This document shows, piece after piece, positions 48,201 through 54,495 of a stretch of DNA of 64,000 nt (positions are counted from its first letter, which is position 1; each line of letters begins with the position of its first letter). A program made the translations under genes and the position numbers. Source of the DNA: Namhaeicola litoreus (lineage in GTDB: Bacteria > Bacteroidota > Bacteroidia > Flavobacteriales > Flavobacteriaceae); assembly GCF_042679565.1 (NCBI RefSeq), contig NZ_JBHTMY010000002.1, forward strand, positions 124,001 to 188,000, in the 5' to 3' direction. The notes under the pieces were generated by a model, which saw nothing but the letters and a program-made list of their open reading frames with translations, had not been told where the DNA came from and made no database searches.

Positions 48201-49247
48201 TCTTTGGATATTGAAATATTCGGAAACAAGACATATACTAAAAGCTTCAGTCAACAACTCGATGTGGTCGAGGGACTTCTAAATGATGCACCAATCAGCG
48301 CGATGGGCAACTTTAGCATATCATTCTTTATGCTTAAAGCAAGCTTTAAGGATCAGGATCAAATATTCGAAGAATTTAAAGCAAACAGAGGAATTATTGC
48401 ACAGCGCTTATCTCAAAAAACCGGTGGTGACATTAGTGGATTTGGAGAAACCAATCAAGATGTTGTTCTACCCGCCTTTTTAGCCGCTTATTCTGGAAAT
48501 GATGCAGGTTCTGTCAGTCTGAATGCTTTCAGAGATACGCCACTTCCCAATTGGAGAGTAAACTATACTGGTTTGATGCAAATAGGCTGGTTCAAAGAAA
48601 ATTTCAGAAATTTTTCAGTCGAAAACAGTTATCGTTCCATGTATTCAGTTCTATCCTTTACAAACAATTTAAAGTATAACCAAGATCAGCCGTATAGCGA
48701 TTTAAATAAAGATATCGCCGGAAATTTCAACCCAGAAAAGTTATATAATGGAGTAAGTTTAATTGAAGAATTTGCCCCTTTGGTCAAGGTAGATTTCACC
48801 ATGAAAAATTCATTTTCTATGAGAGCAGCTTATAATAAAGATAAAGCGCTTAATTTAAATTTTAACAACAATACTGTGACCGAGATTAATGGAGATGAAA
48901 TTGTGTTAGGACTGGGTTACCGCATTAAAAATGTTAAAATGAAATTTAAAATGGGGGAAAAACAAACAACTTTTCAGGGCGATATCAATTTTAAAGCCGA
49001 CTTAGGTTTTAGAGACAATCTCACTATCATTAGGTCATACGGCGCAACAGATGATCTCCAAAACAATCAGATTACAGGTGGACAAAATCTAACGACCATC
49101 AAATTCTTAGTCGATTATTCTCTAAACAAAAATTTGTTAACATCTTTTTACTTTGATTATAATAAGTCTAAATTTGCAATCTCGACAACTTACCCTAGAA
49201 CAGCCATCAATTCGGGGATAAGTTTTCGTTACATCATAGGAAACTAA
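42213..49247 (+). CDS. sprA: Type IX secretion/gliding motility outer-membrane translocon SprA
   Basis: Very large outer-membrane beta-barrel, the protein-conducting channel of the Bacteroidota type IX secretion system, needed for gliding and export of adhesins and enzymes. The 2344-residue frame starts with TTG at 42213. A TAA one codon earlier (ruvA's end region) and the immediate signal peptide (SLILFIGLLGYAFSSYAQ) make this start convincing. The repeated long stretches of amphipathic strands and the segments FDFDQEISASLNAQVGQRL, LEGAATSYVDDFEGS and the C-terminal ISFRYIIGN are typical of SprA/Sov. Length is near that of F. johnsoniae SprA. The neighbourhood ruvA-sprA-gcvH is, as I recall, conserved in Flavobacteriia. 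No other T9SS gene is in the window. Confidence 0.94.
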   Translation: MFALKKFTYQSLILFIGLLGYAFSSYAQNSPSQITQDTIPDLKYNFKNSQKGRFFLTDPTKYEVIFDPEIGQYIFYEKIGDYLIKHPSYMTQKEYEEYRLNRDMLDYAKNKLSAIDGKKEGTLEEQKDLLPTYYVNSKFFEDIFGGNEIDVNPQGSILLRMGIIHQQVENPQLSERNRKSTTFDFDQEISASLNAQVGQRLRVNANFDTQSTFNFQNLIKIEYVPTEDDIIRKIEVGNVSMPSRNSLVTGVQNLFGAKTELQFGKTTITGIFSQQRSQSRTVAAEGGSLIQEFDFRATNYDINRHYFLAHQFRDTYENALINFPLINTNIRITRIEIWSTNRNATTDNTRNIVALSDLGENKSENIGPANVVPNPGATDPSNQANNLNDLLVLNGPIRKISSVGSALAPYGMQQGRDYTILENARKLVQGVDFNFNAQLGFISLNKRLIDSDVLAVAFEYTDGVNVYQVGELSGDGIVAPDNLVVKLLQSEIFNTEIPLWDLMMKNVYEIPGAFQLQEDNFRIELMYQDDETGVPVNILQNAKTEEVQNKTLLNIMRLDRLDQNDNIFPQGDGFFDYIENITVSSQQGYIIFPTVEPFGEYLDNVLDAEDDVYVFNELYDRTQAEAQNDFQVKDKYLFKGYFKSDGRNGIPLGAFNVPRGSVKVTSGGRELVEGVDYVVDYNIGNVQIINPTLIDSNAPIDVSVENNMGFTQQRRTYMGVDVLHTFNENLAVGGSIINLNERPLTQKAQFGAEPVNNTIFGAHVNYTTKVPFLTKLANKLPNIDTDVESTVSVRAEVAHLLPGSPNGINLEGAATSYVDDFEGSQIPIDIRSPKQWFLASTPQGQFGELDFNNGNLAPGLPEELRSGAKRSKLAWYNIDQLFYGSTLRPSNIDNNELSRAEVRQINYSELFPETELDITQSNIVRTLDLAYFPQERGTYNFDNSFGPDGKYINPEDRWGGIMRPLTTTNFQQANIEYIEFWLLDPYENYSLTPAEGGPANPPSPTDFVGELYFNFGSVSEDILKDDRKMFENGLPEDGVQIPDNNVEITPWSSIPKNQSLLYAFTEDDKARPNQDLGFDGINDTDEAVRFGNVFGEDPANDNFQFFRGQELDAENAGIVKRYRNFNLTQGNSNTPGTSTESFPTSATSFPDVEDINRDQTMSAIESYYQYKVSMNKSDFVVGQNFIVDKKEVNVKLANGNDQTATWYQFRIPITVPEDPNNIINNMSGFTSIRFMRMFLTKFRIPVVLRFGEFQLIRGDWRRYTKTLDENIEPPQEITPIENQNFRVGVVNIEENSDRQPIPYVLPPGIRREQLQGTTTIQQQNEQSLSVKITDLAPGDTRAVFKNTTFDMRMYKNLQMFLHAESVLGSVPVRDNELLAIMRLGSDNDNNFYQIEVPLKITDFDAVSAEDIWPEENNLLTKLEELGKLKLQRVDEGGAPNELFPAIVNGEPAEYRVRVKGNPNLANIRTIMLGVKNVSETPKNMEVWFNELRLSEFDNEGGWAANLNADANIADFANLSLSSNLFTKGFGAIDQRVNERSQEDVFQYGVITTVNMGQLLPKKVGLNLPVNVSFSEEFRDPKFDPRYQDVLFDNGSTDSDLARDYTQRRSINFINVRKNVTTFDRKPHFYDVENLSFSYSYNDMYHRNYNIQKFLDQRLRTSLNYAYSLQPKYFEPLKNWGPISSKDYLSFLRDLNVNFVPSSIAINSNIIRSYNEQLSRSLVEGLPDLPTLTQRNFMFNWDYLIAYNLTKSIQLTLRALDSYVYDDFEGETDIQLYDNFFTLGRPEHYHQTLEASYKLPFDKIKHLEFINGTYNYTADYDWQAPALSNISLIGNNIQNANTHTFTADFSMDRLYQDLKLDRLFNKKPVQKVDKNGIALPPSANTSQKFTNTGQQIGRFAVDLLTSIKNIRLSYSENNGTFLAGYIPESGLLGLNSYEGGFAPSLGFVFGSQSDILNHALKNNWLISRQDNENIYNKNYSKSHFEKLDYSLSVRPTKSLDIEIFGNKTYTKSFSQQLDVVEGLLNDAPISAMGNFSISFFMLKASFKDQDQIFEEFKANRGIIAQRLSQKTGGDISGFGETNQDVVLPAFLAAYSGNDAGSVSLNAFRDTPLPNWRVNYTGLMQIGWFKENFRNFSVENSYRSMYSVLSFTNNLKYNQDQPYSDLNKDIAGNFNPEKLYNGVSLIEEFAPLVKVDFTMKNSFSMRAAYNKDKALNLNFNNNTVTEINGDEIVLGLGYRIKNVKMKFKMGEKQTTFQGDINFKADLGFRDNLTIIRSYGATDDLQNNQITGGQNLTTIKFLVDYSLNKNLLTSFYFDYNKSKFAISTTYPRTAINSGISFRYIIGN

Positions 49248-49258
49248 AACTAAAATAA

Positions 49259-49639
49259 ATGAATATACCTGAAAATTTAAAATACACCAAAGATCACGAG
49301 TGGATCAAGATAGAAGGTGAATTTGCCATTGTAGGAATTACTGATTTTGCACAAAGCGAATTAGGAGATATTGTCTATGTAGATGTAGAAACTCAGGGTG
49401 ATACTGTAGAACAGGAAGATGTTTTTGGCAGTGTGGAAGCCGTAAAAACAGTTTCAGACTTGTTTATGCCTTTATCCGGTGAAGTTGTTGAGTTTAATGA
49501 AGCCTTAGAGTCATCTCCTGAAAGCATTAATTCAGATCCTTATGGAAAAGGATGGATTATTAAAATTCTATTTTCAGATGAATCACAAATAGATAATTTA
49601 CTTGATGCTACAGCATATAAAGAAATTATTGGAGCATAA
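49259..49639 (+). CDS. gcvH: Glycine cleavage system H protein
   Basis: Lipoyl carrier that shuttles the aminomethyl group between the P, T and L proteins of glycine cleavage. The 126-residue protein shows the family start LKYTKDHEWI, the lipoylation motif GSVEAVKTVSDL with Lys63 and the C-terminal PYGKGWIIKI. It is 11 bp after sprA; gcvP and gcvT are elsewhere. Its 3' end overlaps the vanZ-like gene. Confidence 0.97.
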   Translation: MNIPENLKYTKDHEWIKIEGEFAIVGITDFAQSELGDIVYVDVETQGDTVEQEDVFGSVEAVKTVSDLFMPLSGEVVEFNEALESSPESINSDPYGKGWIIKILFSDESQIDNLLDATAYKEIIGA

Positions 49640-49994
49640 TGCTCTTTATATCGCAATAGCAATTACTACATTTATTGCCTATTTAAGTTTAAGTTCAGAG
49701 TCCAAAATAGACCTCGGTTTTACTTTTAAGTCGAAAGATAAATTGTATCACACCTTAGCCTATTTTACACTAACATTTGCATGGCTATTTGCTTTTCGAA
49801 ATAAGTACCAAAACAACAAGTTTAAAATACTGACCTTATGTGCCTTAACATTTTATGGCATTATTCTTGAAGTCTTACAAGGAACATTAACGAATTATAG
49901 AACATCTGATTTATACGATGCGATTGCCAATTTTTTGGGAGTAATCTTAGGAATTTTTGCTTTTAATATCTTTTTAAAATGGTACAATCAATAA
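49605..49994 (+). CDS. VanZ-family small membrane protein
   Basis: A 129-residue inner-membrane protein with four hydrophobic helices. VanZ-family features are KDKLYHTLAYFTLTFAWLF and YGIILEVLQGTLTNYRTSDLYDAIANFLGVILG, whose conserved Glu/Gln, Arg-Ser/Asp-Asp and Asn residues are visible. Function unknown; VanZ itself gives low-level teicoplanin resistance. The ATG at 49605 lies inside gcvH and gives a 35-bp overlap; there is no later Met before the first helix, so this start is favoured. Confidence 0.82.
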   Translation: MLQHIKKLLEHNALYIAIAITTFIAYLSLSSESKIDLGFTFKSKDKLYHTLAYFTLTFAWLFAFRNKYQNNKFKILTLCALTFYGIILEVLQGTLTNYRTSDLYDAIANFLGVILGIFAFNIFLKWYNQ

Positions 49995-49999
49995 ATTAC

Positions 50000-50031
50000 T
50001 TGTTATTTTTTAAATTATTTCATTAAATTAG
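50000..50031 (+). promoter_or_regulatory. Possible promoter of the first tonB gene
   Basis: TTG at 50000-50002, a 21-bp spacer and TAAATTAG at 50024-50031 resemble the Bacteroidota promoter with one mismatch in the -7 box. It would give a leader of about 15-20 nt before the ATG at 50053. Confidence 0.35.
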
Positions 50032-50052
50032 CCACCATTAAAATCTTAGAGA

Positions 50053-50772
50053 ATGGAATTGAAAAAAAACCCTAAAGCTAATCTCGAAAAACACAATAAG
50101 CAATTTATGTTGCTTGGTTTGGTATTGGCACTTTTGATCATATATGTAGGGATAGAATGGAAAACTTTTGAACGAAACATTGCCGACCTGGGTGTTGTCA
50201 ATGCTGAATTAGATGAAGAAATCGATATCCCTATTACAGAAAGAATTCAGGAAGTGAAGCCACCACCACCACCACCACCGGCTCCTGAAAAAATTGAAAT
50301 TGTTGAAGACGATACCGAAATTGAAGAAACAGTTCTGGAATCTACAGAAACTGACCAGAATGAGGTAGTTGAGGTGCAAGAAATTGTTGAAATTGTTGAA
50401 GAAGAAGTAGTTGAAGAAGATGTACCTTTTGCTATTATTGAAGAAGTACCTACTTATCCAGGTTGCAAAGGATCGAATGCAGAGAAAAAGAAATGTCTTC
50501 AAGATAATATTCAAAAAATAGTCAATAAAAACTTTAATACAGGCTTAGCCAATGACCTAGGTTTATCTCCAGGTAAAAAGAAAGTTTATGTGATGTTTAA
50601 AATTGATAAAACAGGAAAAGTAACTGACATCGCAGCACGTGGACCACATGCCAGACTTGAAAAAGAAGCAATTAGAGTTGTGGAAAAAATCCCTGAAATG
50701 ACTCCTGGTAAACAAAGAAACAGACCAGTTGGTGTGAAATATACATTACCAATCACGTTAATTGTAGAGTAA
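50053..50772 (+). CDS. tonB: Energy transducer TonB (first of a tandem pair)
   Basis: Inner-membrane protein that couples proton motive force to TonB-dependent outer-membrane receptors. The 239-residue protein has one N-terminal TM helix (about 17-34), a short polyproline stretch (from Pro70), a long acidic linker dominated by Glu, Val and Ile (about 80-125) and a C-terminal domain. That domain starts PTYPGC with Cys138 and Cys148 spaced C-x9-C, and continues VYVMFKIDKTGKV and ends YTLPITLIV. It has no exbB or exbD beside it. A terminator follows, so the second tonB has its own transcript. Confidence 0.92.
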   Translation: MELKKNPKANLEKHNKQFMLLGLVLALLIIYVGIEWKTFERNIADLGVVNAELDEEIDIPITERIQEVKPPPPPPPAPEKIEIVEDDTEIEETVLESTETDQNEVVEVQEIVEIVEEEVVEEDVPFAIIEEVPTYPGCKGSNAEKKKCLQDNIQKIVNKNFNTGLANDLGLSPGKKKVYVMFKIDKTGKVTDIAARGPHARLEKEAIRVVEKIPEMTPGKQRNRPVGVKYTLPITLIVE

Positions 50773-50790
50773 TCTCAAATGAAAATATCT

Positions 50791-50820
50791 AAAAAGACCA
50801 CCTAAAAAGGTGGTCTTTTT
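50791..50820 (+). terminator. Rho-independent terminator after the first tonB gene
   Basis: AAAAAGACCACC pairs perfectly with GGTGGTCTTTTT around a six-base loop, followed by T residues. Confidence 0.9.
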
Positions 50821-50901
50821 TATTTAATAGTAATGATAAAAATCATATTCTAACATCATAACCTTTTATAACTTAGATTTATAATTATAAATTTAAAAGT
50901 C

Positions 50902-51636
50902 ATGTTAGTAAAAAAGCATCATAAAGCAAGACTTTCTCCTCATACAAAGATTTTCTTTCAACTTGGCTTAGTTTTAGCCCTATTTGTAATTTATATTGCC
51001 TTAGAATGGAAAACAGTAGATAGAACTGTAGACGAGTTGGCAAATTATTCTTTTCAAGAGGAATTGGTCGAAGACATTCCAATTACAGAACGTATTTTAG
51101 AATCTAAACCGTTGCCACCGCCACCACCTGCACCAGAGAAAATAGAAATTGTAGATGATGATTTGGAAATAGAAGAAACAATTATTGAATCTACAGAAAC
51201 AGACCAAAATCAGATGATTGAAGTATCTGAAGTTGTGATTACTGAAGTTGTGGAAGAAGAAGAAGTTCCAGAAGATGTACCTTTTGCTATTATTGAAGAA
51301 ACACCCGTTTTTCCGGGTTGTACAGGTACAAAACAACAAAAAAAGGAATGTTTACAAGAAAAAATTCAACAACATGTAAACAAAAATTACAATACCGGTT
51401 TAGCCTCAGAGCTTGGATTACCTTCAGGTAAAAAGAAAGTATATGTAATTTTTAATATAAATAGTAAGGGGGAAATTGCCAATGTGGCTGCAAGAGGTCC
51501 ACATGCAAGATTAGAAAAAGAAGCTATCCGTGTTGTAGAGATGTTGCCAAAAATGACACCAGGTAAACAAAGGGGCGTACCTGTTGGTGTTAAATACACT
51601 CTACCCATAACCCTAATTGTTCAGGACGGAATGTAG
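50902..51636 (+). CDS. tonB: Energy transducer TonB (second of a tandem pair)
   Basis: A close paralogue of the upstream TonB (244 residues) with the same layout: TM helix (about 17-34), WKT...VD motif, DIPITERI, polyproline, PEKIEIV, acidic linker and a C-terminal domain beginning FPGC. Cys140 and Cys150 again form a C-x9-C pair, and the domain ends YTLPITLIVQ. The acidic linker and the first 20 residues diverge most. Adjacent duplication is the simplest origin. It has its own promoter region (possible -7 box TAGATTTA at 50874-50881) and its own terminator. Confidence 0.92.
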   Translation: MLVKKHHKARLSPHTKIFFQLGLVLALFVIYIALEWKTVDRTVDELANYSFQEELVEDIPITERILESKPLPPPPPAPEKIEIVDDDLEIEETIIESTETDQNQMIEVSEVVITEVVEEEEVPEDVPFAIIEETPVFPGCTGTKQQKKECLQEKIQQHVNKNYNTGLASELGLPSGKKKVYVIFNINSKGEIANVAARGPHARLEKEAIRVVEMLPKMTPGKQRGVPVGVKYTLPITLIVQDGM

Positions 51637-51656
51637 TTCGTTTTAAAATGTTACAT

Positions 51657-51700
51657 AACTCGTGTTGAGATTTGGTAAAAATTCTCAACACGAGTTTTTA
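51657..51700 (+). terminator. Rho-independent terminator after the second tonB gene
   Basis: A perfect 14-bp stem (51657-51670 with 51683-51696) with a 12-base loop, followed by a T-rich stretch. Confidence 0.9.
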
Positions 51701-51780
51701 TTTATAACATCTTTTGTTTTAAAGTGAAAGTGAACGGGTAAAATATATTATTTTTATTTTTTCATTTAACAGAAATCTCT

Positions 51781-52362
51781 ATGAATAAGAAAAACTTTTT
51801 TGCCCACGAATCCGCTGTAATAGATTCACCTTGTGAAATTGGTGAAGGAACTAAAATTTGGCATTTTAGCCATATAATGCCGAATTGTGCCATTGGTGAA
51901 AAGTGCAATATTGGTCAGAATGTAGTAGTTTCTCCTAATGTAATACTTGGCAAAAATGTAAAAGTTCAAAACAATGTTTCAATCTATACCGGGGTTATTT
52001 GTGAGGATGATGTGTTCTTGGGACCTTCTATGGTCTTTACGAATGTCATTAACCCGAGAAGTGCTGTCAATCGAAAAGAAGAATATATGCGTACTGTGGT
52101 TAAAAAAGGAGCTACTATTGGCGCGAATGCTACTATAGTTTGTGGTAATAATATTGGAGAATATGCCTTGATAGGTGCAGGAAGCGTTGTCACCAAAGAA
52201 ATTTTACCTTATGCCCTTGTGGTTGGCAATCCTGCGAAACAAATAGGTTGGGTAAGTGCTTACGGCCATAGGTTACATTTTAATGATGATGGGGTAGCTA
52301 TTTGTCCTGAAAGCAATGAAAAATATGCCCTTAAGAACAACATTGTTACCAAAATAAATTAG
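51781..52362 (+). CDS. Hexapeptide-repeat sugar N-acetyltransferase (WbpD/WlbB-like)
   Basis: Probably acetylates the 3-amino group of a UDP-amino-sugar (uronate) used in surface polysaccharide synthesis. The 193-residue protein is a left-handed beta helix with hexapeptide repeats over most of its length. It contains KIWHFSHIMPNCAIGEKCNIGQNV, GPSMVFTNVINPRSAVNRK and NPAKQIGWVSAYGHRL, which are characteristic of the UDP-2-acetamido-3-amino-2,3-dideoxyglucuronate N-acetyltransferase group. Its proposed sugar substrate is family knowledge; no other sugar-synthesis gene is next to it. It lies 48 bp before the remB-like gene. Confidence 0.85.
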   Translation: MNKKNFFAHESAVIDSPCEIGEGTKIWHFSHIMPNCAIGEKCNIGQNVVVSPNVILGKNVKVQNNVSIYTGVICEDDVFLGPSMVFTNVINPRSAVNRKEEYMRTVVKKGATIGANATIVCGNNIGEYALIGAGSVVTKEILPYALVVGNPAKQIGWVSAYGHRLHFNDDGVAICPESNEKYALKNNIVTKIN

Positions 52363-52410
52363 TTTTGTGCCTGACATAAATTGCTTCTATCAAACTTGTT
52401 AATAAATAAA

Positions 52411-54495
52411 ATGAACAGATTACTTTTCGCAATTATACTTTTATTTAGTTCTTCAATTTTTGGCCAAATCGAAAAACCTCCTATCTATCCCGGATGCGAG
52501 AATTTAGACGCTAACCAGACAGAAGCTTGCTTTTTTACTAGCCTCAAAAATGATGTAATTTCTAAATTTAATGTGCCAGAAAAAGCAATTCGAGAAAATT
52601 ACAAGGGAAAGGTTAATGTCATTTTTGTTGTTGACAATACAGGTAAAATAAATGTCTTACATGTGACAGCGATGTATCAGGAACTTGAGGACGAAGTAAA
52701 TCGAATATTTAATACATTGCCCAAAATTGTTCCTGCCACCTATAACAGCCGAAATATAGAAAAACAATATTTATTACCTATTTCAATCCCTTTAGACAAA
52801 GCAGGGCAAGAATACCAAGTTCTCGCAAAACCCACACCAGTTGTCTCTGAACCATTCATGATTGAAGATACACAGAAAGTGGAAATTGAAGATGCCATTC
52901 AAAACACTAGTATATTTCCAGAATTCCAAAGTGAATTAAACATACCATTTACACACATAGGTTATGATGATATCATATATCATTTAGAGCAAAATGAGAA
53001 TACCCATACAGCTTCGAAACCCTATTTGTATAACGAAGTAAAGCCATATATCGACCTCGAAGCAAAAAGAAATGCAATATTAAAAGACAAAGAAACCTGG
53101 GCTGGTAGAAAATTGTGGAATGAACATTTGTTTTTAGTAAAAGGAAAAAATTACTGGTTTACGGTGAACCCTGCTTTCGATTTCCAGATTGGTAAAGATA
53201 ACTCTGACATAGATTATACTTACAACAACACAAGAGCGATCCAAATACAAGGTAGCTTAGGAAAAAAATTCAGCTTTTCAACATCTTTTTACGAAAGCCA
53301 AGGAAGGTTTGCCCAATATATCAATGAGACCACCAGAGAATATAATCCAATAATTGGTGCCAGTGCCATTGTACCTGGCCGAGGAAAAGCTAAAAGTTTT
53401 AAAGAAGGTGGGTTTGATTACCCTGTAGCAGAAGCTTATCTAAGTTACACCCCAAACGAATTCTTCAACTTTCAATTTGGTAATGGCAAGAATTTTATTG
53501 GTGATGGATATCGTACTTTCTTTTTATCAGATGTAGCCTCTCCCTATCCCTTCTTTAAAATAAGCACCAACTTCTGGAAAATAAAATATACCAATCTCTG
53601 GATGTGGATGTCTGATGTAAGAAGAACCACAACTGATGATGGAACCAATTTACAGAAATATGTTGCCATGCATCATTTGAGTTGGAATGTAACCAAAAAC
53701 TTTAATATTGGGCTATTTGAGGCGGTCATTACGAATGAAAATAGTTATAATGGCTTTGATGTATCATTCTTTAATCCGATTATTTTTTACCGCGCTGTAG
53801 AGTTTTCAAACGGTGGAGATTTAAGCGGAAATGTTCAAATTGGTTTGAATATGAAATATAAAATCAATGAAAGAATTTCTGTTTACAATCAATTTTTAGT
53901 AGACGAAATGACTGTTGATGAAGTTTTTAGTGGAGAAGGATATTGGGGTAATAAATTTGCTTTTCAGTTAGGAGGGAAATTTTTTGATGCCTTTAAAATT
54001 AAAAATCTAATGTTGCAGGGTGAGTTCAATTGGGTAAGGCCTTATACTTTTGCACATGGTGAAATTCCTTTAAACTCGGGTCATTACAACCAACCAATCT
54101 CTCACCTCTGGGGAGGGAATTTTTGGGAAGTTGCAGGCATTGCGCGTTATCAAAAAGACAGATGGTATGGAGATATGAAAATTATAATCGGAGAAAAGGG
54201 ATTCGATTTTAGTAACTCTAACGTGACTTATGGTGGCGATATCTATAAATCATACAATGATAGACTTTCTGATTATGACAATAGTGTGGCCCAGGGTAAT
54301 ACCACTAATATTTTTATTACAGAATTAAAGGCTGGTTATGTCATTAATCCAGTGACAAATCTCAATGCTTTTGCAGGATTTACTTATCGAGGTTTCTCTC
54401 CATTAGAATCTGCTGGCATCGTAAGAGAAGATCAAACAACTTGGTTTACAGTTGGTGTTAGGTCAGATTTGTTCAACTGGTATTTTGATCGTTAA
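52411..54495 (+). CDS. remB: RemB-like gliding/outer-membrane protein with TonB-CTD-like N-terminal domain
   Basis: A 694-residue exported protein. After the signal peptide (to about Gly18) the first 115 residues resemble the C-terminal domain of TonB: PPIYPGC, a second Cys 11 residues later (Cys29, Cys40), VNVIFVVDNTGKINVLHV, then LEDEVNRIFNTLPKIVPAT and a YLLPISIPLD ending. From about residue 200 to the end lies a beta-strand-rich, aromatic-rich region like the Wzi/capsule-assembly and RemB outer-membrane barrels, ending in GVRSDLFNWYFDR. The ATG at 52411 is preferred over an upstream in-frame start because it begins the signal peptide. RemB is known to affect gliding in F. johnsoniae; that assignment here is recalled from family resemblance, not searched. 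Confidence 0.65.
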   Translation: MNRLLFAIILLFSSSIFGQIEKPPIYPGCENLDANQTEACFFTSLKNDVISKFNVPEKAIRENYKGKVNVIFVVDNTGKINVLHVTAMYQELEDEVNRIFNTLPKIVPATYNSRNIEKQYLLPISIPLDKAGQEYQVLAKPTPVVSEPFMIEDTQKVEIEDAIQNTSIFPEFQSELNIPFTHIGYDDIIYHLEQNENTHTASKPYLYNEVKPYIDLEAKRNAILKDKETWAGRKLWNEHLFLVKGKNYWFTVNPAFDFQIGKDNSDIDYTYNNTRAIQIQGSLGKKFSFSTSFYESQGRFAQYINETTREYNPIIGASAIVPGRGKAKSFKEGGFDYPVAEAYLSYTPNEFFNFQFGNGKNFIGDGYRTFFLSDVASPYPFFKISTNFWKIKYTNLWMWMSDVRRTTTDDGTNLQKYVAMHHLSWNVTKNFNIGLFEAVITNENSYNGFDVSFFNPIIFYRAVEFSNGGDLSGNVQIGLNMKYKINERISVYNQFLVDEMTVDEVFSGEGYWGNKFAFQLGGKFFDAFKIKNLMLQGEFNWVRPYTFAHGEIPLNSGHYNQPISHLWGGNFWEVAGIARYQKDRWYGDMKIIIGEKGFDFSNSNVTYGGDIYKSYNDRLSDYDNSVAQGNTTNIFITELKAGYVINPVTNLNAFAGFTYRGFSPLESAGIVREDQTTWFTVGVRSDLFNWYFDR

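Noticed and set aside
42213..49247. Antisense and alternate-frame ORFs within sprA
   Set aside because: All are short, lack family motifs and overlap a frame with strong SprA features.
50209..50514. Antisense open frames inside the tonB genes (also 51097-51339)
   Set aside because: They arise from the Pro/Glu-rich repeats read in reverse and encode low-complexity Trp/Phe/Asn sequence.
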